Notes: generated by a model from the letters alone, not told the origin. A stretch of 64,000 bases of DNA from Aspidiotus rigidus (GCA_035079385.1 JAVHKY010000015.1:372001-436000), one strand, 5' to 3'. Counted from the stretch's first letter, positions 12,440-24,503 are shown. Made by a program: numbers and translations.

Positions 12440-12500
12440 AATCGAAATCAGAATTCCGTGACGTCACGATCTGATGACGTCATAGCCAGTTTTTACCGAA
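12440..12500. repeat. Isolated double TGACGTCA unit
   Basis: A compact unit with two exact TGACGTCA palindromes separated by CGATCTGA, matching the core of the 9-10 kb arrays. Shortly after, at about 12,555, is AACAGGTTCCCT, the other recurring module of the family. Confidence 0.75.
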
Positions 12501-12559
12501 CACCTCACGGCGGACGACGAACGGCAGGACGCCATAATTGTCAAAAAACCCCTCATAAA

Positions 12560-15095
12560 ACAGGTTCCCTATTAGAAGTTGTCAAATCCTTGAAGTACGT
12601 GAAGTTTACTCATAACGTCATCAGCTCGTACATACGAACTGTAAGATGGATGTAGTTCCAAGAAGGCGAGTGAAAATGTTTAAAAAGCTTCGAATCGGCT
12701 GCTCAGACTTTTATTTCATATTGTTTTCTTGGAGCTATGTTCCTTGACCTCTTGAATGAGTAATTATGATTGTTGTATGATGTCACCAGGAAATATTCTC
12801 GATGACGCGTTGAAGTTCTATTCGAGATGACTTCATTAGGGATTAGCGATCTTTAAATAAGGTACGAGGTTTCGATGTTGTAATTTGTATTTCGAGTGGA
12901 TTACCCGTTGCTTTTGGAACGAAATATTGAAGTGGCGCTTTCAGGGTACGACGTCACCATCTCAACAATTGGGATTACATAAATCTTAATTGAAACGACT
13001 GCCTTCAGCCTTGGCTTTCAGTACATATTTTATCCACCCAGCTTTCGAGAGAAGTTCGCTGATTCATTAATGGTAGGGATTAAAGTAACTAGACTAAAAA
13101 TATTCACCTTCGAAGCTGAAAGGAGAAGTAGAACAGAAATTATTTTGATTCTATTTAAGCCCCGATATCCAAAGTAAATTTAGCATTTGCAAAGATTTCG
13201 AGCTATCGAAGACGTGAGTTGCTAGACCTCAGAAAGGAACGTGGAAACGATTTTGAGCTTCAAATTTCTAAGTTTGTGACAAAATCGGGATGTTCTCTTG
13301 AAGTTGTTATTTTTGATCTGCTCTTGCAGTCAGGCTATACTGTCTTCAAGCCCGTTCTAGTCTAGTTTGAAACTCTCACATCTTCGAAGGACACAGTTCT
13401 CCAATACGTCCTCACTTTGTCTCGATTCCTTCCACGCAAGTATAACTCAGTTCCATAGAAATCAAAGCGTAGGCCTATACGTTTAATCGGGATGCGTATC
13501 TCACGACCTCATCACATTGACCTAGTTTGCTCATTCTATAGCGCTTCCACAAAACGACCAAATTAGTTTCCTTCCGCTTTCTGAATAACATTCCATTCGG
13601 CCTGTTGGAATTCTCGAGCACACGCACTTCATTACAAGTGCCTATATACTTATAATATTGTGTAGCCCAAATAAGCCTACCTACGCACTTCATTTCAATG
13701 GAGACGATTCGAGTGTTTTCATCATGTATTTGATTTCAAATTTCATCACGCACGGTCTTTCTTTTCTAATAGTAGGCCTATACGAAAACATAGTATCTTG
13801 ATCTCGAATTGTGTGCGCGATGCTTCTTCGGATCTGTAGTACGCTGATGCATTAACAGGATTGAATGTACAGTAAAATAACATCGCGTACCGGTCAACAA
13901 TAAAATTATTTAATATATAAGTTAATCGTCGTATCAGCATTCAGAGATCACGTGAACACGAGAAAAGCATAAAATAAAATCGCCATAGAATTTCCAATTT
14001 TTATTACGTCTTCGTCGCTTTTCAAGTTTTTTATTGGCACGAAAACTAAGAAAATTTCGGACGAAAAATTCATTCGTAGATGAAAATCGTTGGGTCGCAC
14101 CTGTTGTACGAAAACTACATCCTGCATATATGCGATATTTTACAGTTATCTCTGAATGTGATCGGAGACAATCCGCTTTTCATTTACATTCGTTATTAGA
14201 ATTGGCCTACATTTCCGAGGGTTTTTTTTGGCAGAATTGACGGAAAGACGTCCTAATGAGGTTTCTAATTTGGAGTTCGTGTCGAATTTGAACAAAGATA
14301 CGTGGAAATTAAAATATTGTACCGTACCAACGGTTTGACAAGTCTCTAACTGCCAATTTAGAAGAAGAATTTATGTTCACCCTCCATTCTCCTTTAAATA
14401 ACAAGTATGGGACATGTTTTTGAAGAATTTGCCCAAAATATTTGTATTCTGAGGTGTTAAACATGAACCTGGCACAAAACCGTGAAAATTTTTCGAAAAT
14501 CGTTTCAAGAACTCCTGAGTGAGTGGGGCGTTTTTCTTCCAGGTGACAAAAGTCCGATAAAAATCAGCTTTTTGAATTTTTCTCAAGAACCGCGCAATTT
14601 ACATTGAAAATATTTCAGTACCAAATTCACAATAATACATGTCTTTGATTTTTTGATTGATGTGTTGAAAATTGAGCAAACCAAACTGCAAAGTGATACT
14701 TGAACGCACTAAAATGCTAAAAAATTTTTTTTTTTTTTCATTTTTATTAATTTTTTTCTAGCTGCAGCGGCTGTTTGCTCGATTGTATAGTTGGTCACAT
14801 GTCAGTGATAATAAAGGTTGAGCTAATCACGGTAGTAATAATGAAAAACTTTGTGACGTCATTGCGACTTGACTGTGTAACAAAATGAATCCCATTTTCT
14901 TGGAATCAAAGACGTCGACAAAAGCCTTCGAGCTCATTTAACAAAAGACTTATTCACTTTTTGTAGCCCAATTTTCCATGAGGGGTTGATGTAAGGAATT
15001 TTATTGAGAAGTGATCCACAACTTTCTCGTCGATAATAATCAAAAGATTTTTTTATTTTCATTATGCAAAGGCAAAATTTGTGGATTCTCATTAA
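12560..15095. other. No gene or repeat recognised
   Basis: I find no convincing coding region, RNA gene or structured repeat here. The open frames are short and lack recognisable motifs. A poly-T run lies near 14,727, and one lone TGACGTCA lies at about 14,856. Confidence 0.5.
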
Positions 15096-15098
15096 AAT

Positions 15099-15665
15099 GT
15101 GAGCGTGCACAAGAATACCAACCTAGTCAGCAAAAAAAAAAAAAGTTTTGCCAGCGCGGTAAAATCAAAATAACTTGTGCGTACATTAAGACCCTTTCAG
15201 CAAATGGTAAGATGTGCCTCTGAGTTGTTGTGTCGTCAACGGAGAATGTTTTTAGGGTCGGCCCGCATTGTACAGCTGCTCCGCGTATTGCTTACTAATG
15301 CGAGCGAATTTTGAGGTTGTTAACGGTGGCCCCTTTAGAAGAAGACCACTTGTGTTTTGTAAGAGGAAACCTTACTGCTGACTATAAGCTATGGTATCAC
15401 AGGGTAGCGTGAACATCAGCCGAGAAATTTTGTATTTTTTGTCACATTGGAACACCTTTTCATGATTTTTTTATATTCTCAAGTATTCAATCGCATAATT
15501 TGGCCATGTAAAATTCTTGGGAAGAATTAAAGCTTACGAGAACGTATTGATCCTTGGGGACACTTTCCACCTAAGTCACAATAAAAAAGACTCTCCAAGG
15601 AACAAAAATCAATCATAGAGAATTGATTTTTTACTGACTAGGTCGGTTTTCTTGTGCACGCTCAC
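15099..15665. mobile_element. Non-autonomous inverted-repeat element
   Basis: Terminal inverted repeats of roughly 38 bp, beginning GTGAGCGTGCACAAGAA at the left end and ending with the reverse complement at the right, bound 567 bp with no coding capacity. The two ends differ by about three bases. I cannot identify a target duplication, so the superfamily is open. Confidence 0.6.
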
Positions 15666-15924
15666 AAATATCGAAGTGGTTATTCGGCGGTACAGCACCT
15701 CCAAATAAAAAGTTATTTGGCGGTAAACCGCAAAATTAACGAAGGGAACCTTCAAACAGCCTGTTGTACAAGAAATTGACTTCCCAGAAGTCAGTCAAAC
15801 GCACCTTGAATAACGCTAACAGCAAAAAGTCACGAACACGACTCGTCTTCCTCATGAAAGCCCTTTGCCTGGCACTTCGCAGGTCGCAATAGCAAATTTT
15901 AAGGTCTGAAGTTCGGCTCCAACA

Positions 15925-16620
15925 TCCAACACATGGGCGTGGCGGAATTCTTTGATCTTCCAAGGGTTTGTTGGACTCCCAACTTCTGCAAACTTGAAAG
16001 GAAATTTTTCGAGTTCCCAGATGAGGTGGGATCCCCATTGGTTCTCCCGCGCGCTCTCTGATATCTGAGGTATTCATGTCCAAATTTGAGATCGATTTAT
16101 TTTCCTCAGGCCAGGTGCTGTTAAATCTTGTGTTTTACTGGCATATATATGTGGACGACATACTTTGTGCGTGGAGCGGTCCAGTGCAACTCTTTCGTGA
16201 GTTTCTCACTTACTTAAATAACCTAATACCTTTCCATAAAATTCACCCTGGAAGTTGATGGCTCATTAATAAATTTTGTGTACTTGTCCATTTTCGTTAG
16301 AGATGACGTCCACGCCTGTCCATGAGTTTGGAATTTATAGAAAAGAAACGTCGACCGATATTACAATCCACGGGTCGTCCTTCTATCCAGCTGCACATAA
16401 GATCGCTACCTTCAATAGCTTGATCCATCGCCTGACTCATATTCCTTAGAGTCAGGACGCTTTCCAAAAGGAACTAGGGACAATTAAGCACCTGGCTAGA
16501 GTGAATCAAGTGAGGGTGGACATCGACCTAATGGTCCGTAGGAGGCTTATTAGAAAAAGCCTCGATACTACCACCTCCCTCCCCAGAGATCAACACTAGA
16601 TAGGAGGAAACATTGAAAGA
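15925..16620 (+). pseudogene. Penelope-like element fragment (copy B1)
   Basis: The + strand reads, with several frame breaks, AEFFDLPRVCWTPNF, then FFEFPDEVG, then VFYWHIYVDDILCAWSGP. The last contains the catalytic YVDD of the reverse transcriptase. The segment is closely related to the split minus-strand element at 25-32 kb. It also preserves the bases KLERKFFEF at the point where that copy is interrupted by the foldback-like element, so it serves as an empty-site comparison. No GIY-YIG portion follows, and an R1 element begins directly after it. Confidence 0.75.
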
Positions 16621-16629
16621 GAACAACCT

Positions 16630-18480
16630 TTGAATCAACCTGGCCTCCTGCTTGACCCATAAAGCCTCTTGGTTGATCGTTGTCTTCTTTGCTTTGAACA
16701 CCACCGCTCTCTCCTCAACAAGAAACTTGATTGGTGGTGAAGGTACTAATAAAGAGCCTCTGTAGAGACAGTGCGGTAGGCACTAACACACCTCAGCGCA
16801 GCTCTTTGTTGGATCTTTACCATTTCTCTCCTTCTGTATGGTATCTTCATGGAGTCGGTCCATACTGGCGCACCATATATAGGAGGATCGACAAGGCGGT
16901 GCCCATCATGATCCTTCTTCTTGCTTTTCTCGGTCCTCCTAGGTTCCTCATCAGGCGGCTTAGGTATCCAACGACCCGGCCCGCCTTTTCCGTTGCCATC
17001 AGGAAATGCTGCCTGAAGCTCAGCGTTGAGTCAAAACAGATGCCCAGGTACTTCATTCGCTTCTTGGTTGCTATTTCACGACCTTGCAGGCGAAAGGTGG
17101 GTGGGCTGAACTTCCGACGGGTCGTGAATAAAATGGCTATCGTCTTACCAACTGCAAGTTCGAGTCCGGCGACTCGACCCGACGCATCACTACTTCCTAG
17201 AGCCCGGTTTTCCCTGCTCTCCACCGCTACACTTGTTTCGGCAGTGCATACCATCAGGGTATCATCCGCGTAGCAGATAAGCTCAACCCCCGGTGGCAGC
17301 TTCACCTTGAATATCTCGTTAAATGCAACACACCACAAAAGCGGCCCAAGGACCGACTCCTGCGGTACCCCACCAGTAACAGAGCGTTTTACTGCACCAG
17401 CAAACGTCTCTGCTTGGATTTCACGACAACTAAGATAGCTAGAAAGAAATAGCAATGTTGAAATACTTTTGCCCTGTCAGTAACGAGGTTTGAACCACGC
17501 ACCTCAGAAGTCCGCGACTCAACCGCTCGGCCAACGGCGCTGTAAAAAAAATATCGCCCTATTTCAACTTTGAAAGGAAAGTTCCTACTTGTAATAGCGC
17601 ACAAAGGCCGTAAGAGACTATCGCAAATGCGCACTAATGCCGGGAGGAGTGTCCAGAAAAGCCAGGAGTGGGCAACTAACAGAAATTTCGGAATCGGAAA
17701 TTTCAGCTAAGATAGCTGCTGATCCTTCTAAGCAGGTATGCGGGCACTTCTGTGTCCACTAAGGCTTCCAATATCTTCTTCCATGGAATCGAATTGAATG
17801 CGTTTCTTATGTCGAGGCTGACGACTGCGCAAAGTTAACGCGTAGCTATTGTTGACTCGGCTATCCCCTCTGGCCGGATTCCAGCATCTGACGCACAGGG
17901 AAACCATACTGACTACTAGAGATGATAGCTTTCAAGTCGATTGGCTATCACTGTCTCCAGGAGATTGTCAACATTGTCCAGCAGACAAAGTGGTCGATAA
18001 GAGGATAGCAGACCAGGTGGTTTATCCTTCTTATCAGTCAACGCTAGCCTGGCTGGAACAGTCCCTCAGCAACCGCCGGATTGAATGTATGAACAAGCAG
18101 CGCTGGGTCAACTGAATGTATGGGATTTGGAATCATACCCGGGCCCGTAGCCTTCCAATATTTACCCCCGCAGTCTATCGACTGCTGCTTCCACCTCCTC
18201 GGTACTTAGGAGGGGTATACCATCCTCTTCTACAATTGGTAGCGTTACCATGGGTGGTGACTACTGTAGGAACAAGCCATCAATGATCTGCCCCACAAGA
18301 CCCTACTCTATTCTGCTCATTGCTGAGAGTCCCTTCAGTTTCTTCAGCACTATCTTATAGGGCTTGCCAAACAGGTCCTCCTCTGCCATTTCGCATAGCT
18401 CCTCCCATGCAGCTTTCTTGCTGTGTTTTATGGCTTTCTTCCTCCTCTTACGAGCCAGCTGTTATTCAGGTACAACCGCC
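16630..18480 (-). pseudogene. R1-type non-LTR retrotransposon fragment
   Basis: Read on the minus strand from 18,480 to 16,730, with stops and frameshifts, the order is: a linker (AAWEELCEMAEEDLFGKPYK, about 18,450-18,360); the RT entry; NAFNSIPWKKILEAL (about 17,805-17,760); GGVPQESVLGPLLW and the catalytic ICYADDTLMV (about 17,370-17,240); MKYLGICFD; and the C-terminal thumb ALRCVSAYRTVSTEAL (about 16,800-16,750). These are typical R1-clade motifs. No endonuclease domain is visible, so the 5' half is missing. A tRNA-like SINE interrupts it at 17,444-17,705. Confidence 0.8.
17433..17716 (-). mobile_element. tRNA-derived SINE in R1, with 11-bp target duplication
   Basis: The 11 bases CTAAGATAGCT occur at 17,433-17,443 and 17,706-17,716 and flank a 262-bp insertion that splits the R1 frame. 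Joining the flanks would continue the R1 reading near ISSYLS. On the minus strand the insert contains TGGCCGAGCGGTTGAG (a Pol III A-box) and, about 40 bases on, GTGGTTCAAACCTCG (a B-box), as in a leucine- or serine-type tRNA. About 150 bp precede the tRNA-like part on that strand, which is unusual for a simple SINE. It is not a functional tRNA gene. Confidence 0.7.
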
Positions 18481-18489
18481 CGCGTCCCT

Positions 18490-19830
18490 TCGTGTTCTCT
18501 ACTACGCTGGTATATCCAGCGCCGGCTAACTTCAAGAATTAATGGAACGTAAAAAAAAAATTGAACGAAAGAAAAAATGAAAGGTTGGAGTAGAGGATAA
18601 TTAGGTTTATGTTTATTCGGATATTCACGTACTCTTTCATTCCCATATTCACAAGAAATACCTACGATATCTACCGAGGCCTAGGCCTGCCTCTCTTCTT
18701 TTGTAAAGAATAAGAACTGGCTCTTTATAACTTTTTTCTTGCTGATATGTCTTGGTTTAGGAATCGTTAAATTCTTGCCAATTCTCGTTCTCTCCGTGGT
18801 GAGTATAAGCGATATAGTGGTCCACAGATTCACTGGCCGAGGACATCGGACCTACGTATGAAATTACACTTCTCAGAAGATACAAATATTCCGACTGCCT
18901 TCAATCTCATCCACCTACTATGTGCAACCTAATTCCACTATTTATGGTTTGATGTTGTTGTCCGAAATTTCACTCGATTTCCTGGATTCCAGATTAATAC
19001 CGTTCAAGTTCAGAGATGTCTCCAAAAATTTGAGCGCATCTGCTTTCTGGTTAATTGAAACTTGAAATAAAATATAGTATAAGATCGTAACTTCTTCATC
19101 ATCAGATTCGAAAAATGAATTGAGAATTATTTGATATATTGACGATTGTTTATTATTATTACTTTCTATTGTTTTCTTCTTTCGGAGTGATATTATTTTT
19201 CGAGTGTGCACTGATGAGCAGAACTTTCACGATCACCAGGGATGCCCATTTTCTAGACAGTGCTCCCGCGTAATTTTAAATGATGAACCATTTCTTTGGG
19301 CGCTGCTCGCTGTGCGATATGTAATTCAACAGCAGGTATTAAAATACATGATAATATTGCCGAGTAATTGCATAACGAAATGACTCGACGCTAAAAACGG
19401 AGAGAAAACTTGAAGTATAAACGAATAATATTTTGAAGTTTCGAATCGAACGATCGTATCTGTCGATTCCAGTTCAGTAAGATTTTAGTCCTATTCGAAA
19501 GAGTATGCTTGTAAACTTGATGAACCCTGAAAATTCCGAAATTCGTTTGGGGCTCGGTTTGGGCCCAGGATCTGACAACCCATTACATGATTTTTAATCT
19601 TCCTCTTCTCCCGTCCCCATCACTTTCCTCTCCATGGTTCGTGGATTGGTAGGTAATCTTTTTCTCCCCCAGACTTACAAAATAATTGTAGAACATTATG
19701 GAGCTCCTAGCAACTATATTCAGTATTTTCTCCACTTTAGAGGGTACAACAATGTTCGTGAGATTGGTGAGCCATTTTTCTTTCTTTCTTCAATTTTAAT
19801 TAATTACATTAACTAGACGACCTGTGCTGC
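18490..19830. other. No gene recognised
   Basis: Nothing convincing. A poly-A tract (about 18,550) follows the R1 fragment. The minus-strand frame at 18,942-19,211 has no recognisable motif. Confidence 0.45.
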
Positions 19831-19849
19831 TCCGCAGTATTAGTATAAT

Positions 19850-20500
19850 TGATGATATAATTCAACCATGACACCTGGACATGGGGAATATATTATTATA
19901 GGTGGAATATATCCACATAAGAAATGTAATTGGTGAAACCGCGTTTTAATGTTTTGGGAATTTGTAAGGGAGGCTAAGTTGATCAAGGAGTGATAGCGGA
20001 TCGGAGGGTATAGAAAATCAGCCCGACCTGTTCAGTTGAAGTCCTTGGAAAATTGGAAAAGGGGGTTCGTTTTCCTTTCACAAATATCCCCTTAAAAAAT
20101 GTACAGGGAAAAATTGCGTTTCGATTTTTTGAAAATTTGTGAGGAAGGCGGAGTAAATTGTTGAGTGACGGCGAATCTGTTGGTGAGAGGCATTAATTTA
20201 AAAAAAAAAAAAGAAAAAAAGGTCAGTCTGATCTATTTAGTTTGACGCTGGTAAACTGAATAAAATGGTTCAATTTCATCTAAAAATACCTATATCCATA
20301 AGAAATGTACAGGGCAAAATGGCGTTTCAATACTACCCAAAACTGAAGTCAGGGACTGGTCAGCCAATGGGTAATGGCCTATCTGTGGGTCGGAAACATT
20401 TATTCAAAGGAAAGATCAGCCCAATCTGTCCAGGGGGAATGTCTGGCGAATTTTATCAAGTTTTACTGAATTTTTTTCAGTATATAGATAGATAATATGT
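19850..20500. repeat. About 190-bp degenerate tandem repeat
   Basis: Three diverged copies of a segment with the words CATAAGAAATGTACAGGG, then AAATTGCGTTTC, then a run ending in a variant of CAGCCCGACCTGTTCAG. They begin at about 19,905, 20,085 and 20,285. No coding function. Confidence 0.65.
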
Positions 20501-20765
20501 GAAAAGCCCAATTGAGGAAAATTCAAGAACGCCTTAAGTCGAGCGGCTGCTGATCCTTAATGGCTCAGCTGGTGTGCTAAATGAACAAATTAAAACGAAG
20601 AAAAACAAGGCTTTACCCGCACAATTTTTATTTTTAAGACGACGTTTCGACCAACTGGTGGTCTTTTTCAAGTAACTACAAAATGTAACTGAATAGAAAC
20701 TAAACTAAGAAGTACAGCTAATGTGAACGATGATTCAGAAAAAAAGTAAGAGTAAAAACAAGAAA

Positions 20766-23135
20766 TTATTTGATATTCTTGATTACGGGAGTGTATAGCG
20801 AGGCGAAGTTTGCAGTATCGCTCTTGTAGTTTACGGTGTTGGCGCGTTTTATAATCTCGATAACCTCCCTGAGCTTTCGTTTTTTGCTGTTACATTCATT
20901 GGCCAAAATTTTTATGTTCTTAAAATTGAAGCTGTGGCCCATTTCTTTAGAGTGACTAGCGAGAGCAGTGTGATCATTCTGTAATCTTTCATCATATTTA
21001 TGTTGGGAGATTCTGGCAGATAAAAACTGTTTGGTCTCACCAACATAAACTTGGGGACAATCGGAACACGGAATAGAATAAACAACACCAGCTCTTTTAT
21101 TGAGGGGGGTAGGATCTTTAATTCGAGAGAAAATTTTTTGATCGTGGAGGGTGTTGTGGTTAGCGAAAGCGATGCAAATTTTTGGATCCAAAGATCTTAA
21201 GAATTTTTGAATGATCATACTGCTCTGGCCTACATAAGGTATAGAAAAAAATTTGTGATTTTTTAGGGTAATATTATCTTTAGGTTTATAGCTAAGCACG
21301 CGCTTAATAAAATTATCAGGATAGCCATTATTGGTCAAAAGGATGCGGAAATCGGAGATAAGTTGGATGTGGAATTCAGGATCAGAAACTTTCAACCATT
21401 TTTTTATGAGATTGAAAGCGGTATTAAATTTATAATGGAAGGGTTGATTAGACAGGAAATGTATTATACGACCAGTATAAGTTGGCTTTTTGTAGTGACA
21501 AAATTTCAAATTATTACTATCAGTACGTAAAATAGATATGTCGAGAAAATTAATAGCGTTATAACTTTTTTCGTAGGTAAAGCGTATACGGTTATGGAAA
21601 TTATTCATAAAATTAAAAAGATCGTCAAAAATATAGTCAGGAATTACAAACAAAGAGTCATCTACATATTTAGTCATAAATTTAATGTTATCGCCAAAAT
21701 TTATAGTTATCTCTTTAAAAAGGTCATCGAGTACAAGTTCGGAAACTATAGACGACAGAGGGCCGCCCATAGGTACACCGTGTAGCTGAGAATAAAATTT
21801 CCCTTGAAACTGAAAATAACCATTTTCTAGGCAGAAGGAAAGGATGGATAAAAAAAGGTTTTTGTCGAGTGAGGTATGAGGTTGTATATCGTTCCAACGG
21901 GTTGACACTGAGGCTAAGATGAGGTCGACTGGAACATTAGTGAACAAGGCAACGACGTCAAAGGATACGAGGATGTCCGTTGGGTCCAAGTGGATGGTCG
22001 ATAAAATGAGAGGGAGGGACTCGGAAGAACGGGTGTTTATGTCATCATCTCGGATACAATTCAAAATACTGGCCACAAACTGCGAGAGACGGTACGTAGG
22101 CGCCCTCACGAAGGAAACTACTGGTCTCAGTGGAGAATTTTCTTTATGGATTTTCGGTAAACCATAGATTCTAGGTGGTAGTCCATCGTTGCAGGAAAGG
22201 TAGCACTTTAGATTGTAGTCGATAAGGTTTTTTTCGAACATAGCTTTGACGAAAGCATTATTTTGATCTTGAATTTTAGCAGTAGGGTTTGATTTTAATA
22301 CTTTGTAGGTAGTGGTGTCTTGAAGTAACGAGGATAATTTTTCGAGATATTCTTCCTTCTTAATTACCACAGTCGCATTTCCCTTATCAGCCTTTACCAC
22401 GTATAAGTCAATGTTCTCCTTCAAGAAGCGTTGTGTGCACGTAATATCGTTTTTCAGGTTGGAGGAGATTTTTCCAGTCTTGTAGTATTTGGAATAATTT
22501 TGAGAACGACGGAGGTGATGGTTGATCCGTTGCCTAACCTCTTCTTTCTTTGGTTCAGGAACTCTTGTTTCTCGGATCAAGTATTCGACGTCTGTGATTA
22601 ATTTCTCAACCGGAACGTGGGGGGTAGGGGTGGCGAATTTTGGACCTAATTGAAGAATGCGCGCTACGTTATCGGGAATCGTGCATCCAGTGCTGTTTAT
22701 CAACCATTTTTTGTTTATCTTTAGAGGGTCAGTTTTTTGGACATTCTTGGACAACACTCGAAGTTTTTTGGAAGTTGAACGGTTCTTCAAAATTTCTTCC
22801 TTTTTCCTCTTCCATTCAATATACATCATACAAACCTTGAAGAGATTTTCGTCGTTTACACGTTGTGAAAACACATTGCAATGGTTTTGGAACTCACGTT
22901 TCAAACGGATGACCTTTTTGTATAGATTATTGATTTCGTATGAAAGGATGAATTTCTTTGACTTTTGTGTCCAGTGGTTCAAGGATTTTTCTCTGGTCGA
23001 AATGGAATCGCATACGGTATAAATCACTTTTCGAAAACAGTTTTCAATGTGGGCCGGAAAAAAACCTTCACTTTTACAATTTTTCAAAAATTCAAGGGAC
23101 GACGAAGTCCTCTGTAATTTTACTTGCGTGCTCAC
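20766..23135 (-). CDS. Penelope-like reverse transcriptase/GIY-YIG endonuclease
   Basis: An uninterrupted frame of about 789 codons. In order: a basic N-terminal region (1-240); the VKADKGNATVV motif (about 247-257); the RT domain with PPRIYGLPKIHK (about 320), VSFDVVALFTNVP (first catalytic Asp at about 392), GVPMGGPLSS, and MTKYVDDSLF with the catalytic Asp pair at about 491-492; NAINFLDISI; then a C-terminal GIY-YIG nuclease (GVVYSIPC and QVYVGETKQ, about 683-705) with downstream HKYDERL. This is the full domain order of an endonuclease-bearing PLE, near the usual length. The codon at 23,135 is GTG, not ATG. The frame stays open upstream across the junction into the inverted copy, so the true start appears lost or displaced. 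This is the best-preserved mobile-element gene in the window. Confidence 0.85.
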   Translation of the reverse strand: MSTQVKLQRTSSSLEFLKNCKSEGFFPAHIENCFRKVIYTVCDSISTREKSLNHWTQKSKKFILSYEINNLYKKVIRLKREFQNHCNVFSQRVNDENLFKVCMMYIEWKRKKEEILKNRSTSKKLRVLSKNVQKTDPLKINKKWLINSTGCTIPDNVARILQLGPKFATPTPHVPVEKLITDVEYLIRETRVPEPKKEEVRQRINHHLRRSQNYSKYYKTGKISSNLKNDITCTQRFLKENIDLYVVKADKGNATVVIKKEEYLEKLSSLLQDTTTYKVLKSNPTAKIQDQNNAFVKAMFEKNLIDYNLKCYLSCNDGLPPRIYGLPKIHKENSPLRPVVSFVRAPTYRLSQFVASILNCIRDDDINTRSSESLPLILSTIHLDPTDILVSFDVVALFTNVPVDLILASVSTRWNDIQPHTSLDKNLFLSILSFCLENGYFQFQGKFYSQLHGVPMGGPLSSIVSELVLDDLFKEITINFGDNIKFMTKYVDDSLFVIPDYIFDDLFNFMNNFHNRIRFTYEKSYNAINFLDISILRTDSNNLKFCHYKKPTYTGRIIHFLSNQPFHYKFNTAFNLIKKWLKVSDPEFHIQLISDFRILLTNNGYPDNFIKRVLSYKPKDNITLKNHKFFSIPYVGQSSMIIQKFLRSLDPKICIAFANHNTLHDQKIFSRIKDPTPLNKRAGVVYSIPCSDCPQVYVGETKQFLSARISQHKYDERLQNDHTALASHSKEMGHSFNFKNIKILANECNSKKRKLREVIEIIKRANTVNYKSDTANFASLYTPVIKNIK

Positions 23136-23165
23136 GATTTTTCCGAAAGTACGTTTAGTTTCATT

Positions 23166-24503
23166 GCGCCTACGTACCGTCTCTCGCAGTTTGTGGCCAG
23201 TATTTTGAATTGTATCCGAGATGATGACATAAACACCCGTTCTTCCGAGTCCCTCCCTCTCATTTTATCGACCATCCACTTGGACCCAACGGACATCCTC
23301 GTATCCTTTGACGTCGTTGCCTTGTTCACTAATGTTCCAGTCGACCTCATCTTAGCCTCAGTGTCAACCCGTTGGAACGATATACAACCTCATACCTCAC
23401 TCGACAAAAACCTTTTTTTATCCATCCTTTCCTTCTGCCTAGAAAATGGTTATTTTCAGTTTCAAGGGAAATTTTATTCTCAGCTACACGGTGTACCTAT
23501 GGGCGGCCCTCTGTCGTCTATAGTTTCCGAACTTGTACTCGATGACCTTTTTAAAGAGATAACTATAAATTTTGGCGATAACATTAAATTTATGACTAAA
23601 TATGTAGATGACTCTTTGTTTGTAATTCCTGACTATATTTTTGACGATCTTTTTAATTTTATGAATAATTTCCATAACCGTATACGCTTTACCTACGAAA
23701 AAAGTTATAACGCTATTAATTTTCTCGACATATCTATTTTACGTACTGATAGTAATAATTTGAAATTTTGTCACTACAAAAAGCCAACTTATACTGGTCG
23801 TATAATACATTTCCTGTCTAATCAACCCTTCCATTATAAATTTAATACCGCTTTCAATCTCATAAAAAAATGGTTGAAAGTTTCTGATCCTGAATTCCAC
23901 ATCCAACTTATCTCCGATTTCCGCATCCTTTTGACCAATAATGGCTATCCTGATAATTTTATTAAGCGCGTGCTTAGCTATAAACCTAAAGATAATATTA
24001 CCCTAAAAAATCACAAATTTTTTTCTATACCTTATGTAGGCCAGAGCAGTATGATCATTCAAAAATTCTTAAGATCTTTGGATCCAAAAATTTGCATCGC
24101 TTTCGCTAACCACAACACCCTCCACGATCAAAAAATTTTCTCTCGAATTAAAGATCCTACCCCCCTCAATAAAAGAGCTGGTGTTGTTTATTCTATTCCG
24201 TGTTCCGATTGTCCCCAAGTTTATGTTGGTGAGACCAAACAGTTTTTATCTGCCAGAATCTCCCAACATAAATATGATGAAAGATTACAGAATGATCACA
24301 CTGCTCTCGCTAGTCACTCTAAAGAAATGGGCCACAGCTTCAATTTTAAGAACATAAAAATTTTGGCCAATGAATGTAACAGCAAAAAACGAAAGCTCAG
24401 GGAGGTTATCGAGATTATAAAACGCGCCAACACCGTAAACTACAAGAGCGATACTGCAAACTTCGCCTCGCTATACACTCCCGTAATCAAGAATATCAAA
24501 TAA
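23166..24503 (+). CDS. Penelope-like protein, C-terminal copy (5'-truncated)
   Basis: The same protein from the residues APTYRLSQF (about residue 345 of the minus-strand copy) to the identical C-terminus ending VIKNIK. It covers the catalytic core of the RT, including both Asp motifs, and the whole GIY-YIG nuclease, with no stop or frameshift. It lacks the N-terminal 344 residues and the DKGN motif. The translated sequence shows no difference from the other copy, which implies a very recent origin or recent gene conversion. It is probably not expressed as such, since its start is cut off. Confidence 0.85.
   Translation, partial: APTYRLSQFVASILNCIRDDDINTRSSESLPLILSTIHLDPTDILVSFDVVALFTNVPVDLILASVSTRWNDIQPHTSLDKNLFLSILSFCLENGYFQFQGKFYSQLHGVPMGGPLSSIVSELVLDDLFKEITINFGDNIKFMTKYVDDSLFVIPDYIFDDLFNFMNNFHNRIRFTYEKSYNAINFLDISILRTDSNNLKFCHYKKPTYTGRIIHFLSNQPFHYKFNTAFNLIKKWLKVSDPEFHIQLISDFRILLTNNGYPDNFIKRVLSYKPKDNITLKNHKFFSIPYVGQSSMIIQKFLRSLDPKICIAFANHNTLHDQKIFSRIKDPTPLNKRAGVVYSIPCSDCPQVYVGETKQFLSARISQHKYDERLQNDHTALASHSKEMGHSFNFKNIKILANECNSKKRKLREVIEIIKRANTVNYKSDTANFASLYTPVIKNIK

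Noticed and set aside
17490..17555. A tRNA gene
   Set aside because: The A- and B-boxes are present, but the sequence sits inside an insertion with target duplications and I could not fold a complete tRNA; a SINE explains it better.
21594..21785. Plus-strand frame that recurs at 23,484-23,675 on the minus strand
   Set aside because: It is the antisense shadow of the PLE reverse transcriptase in both arms of the inverted pair.
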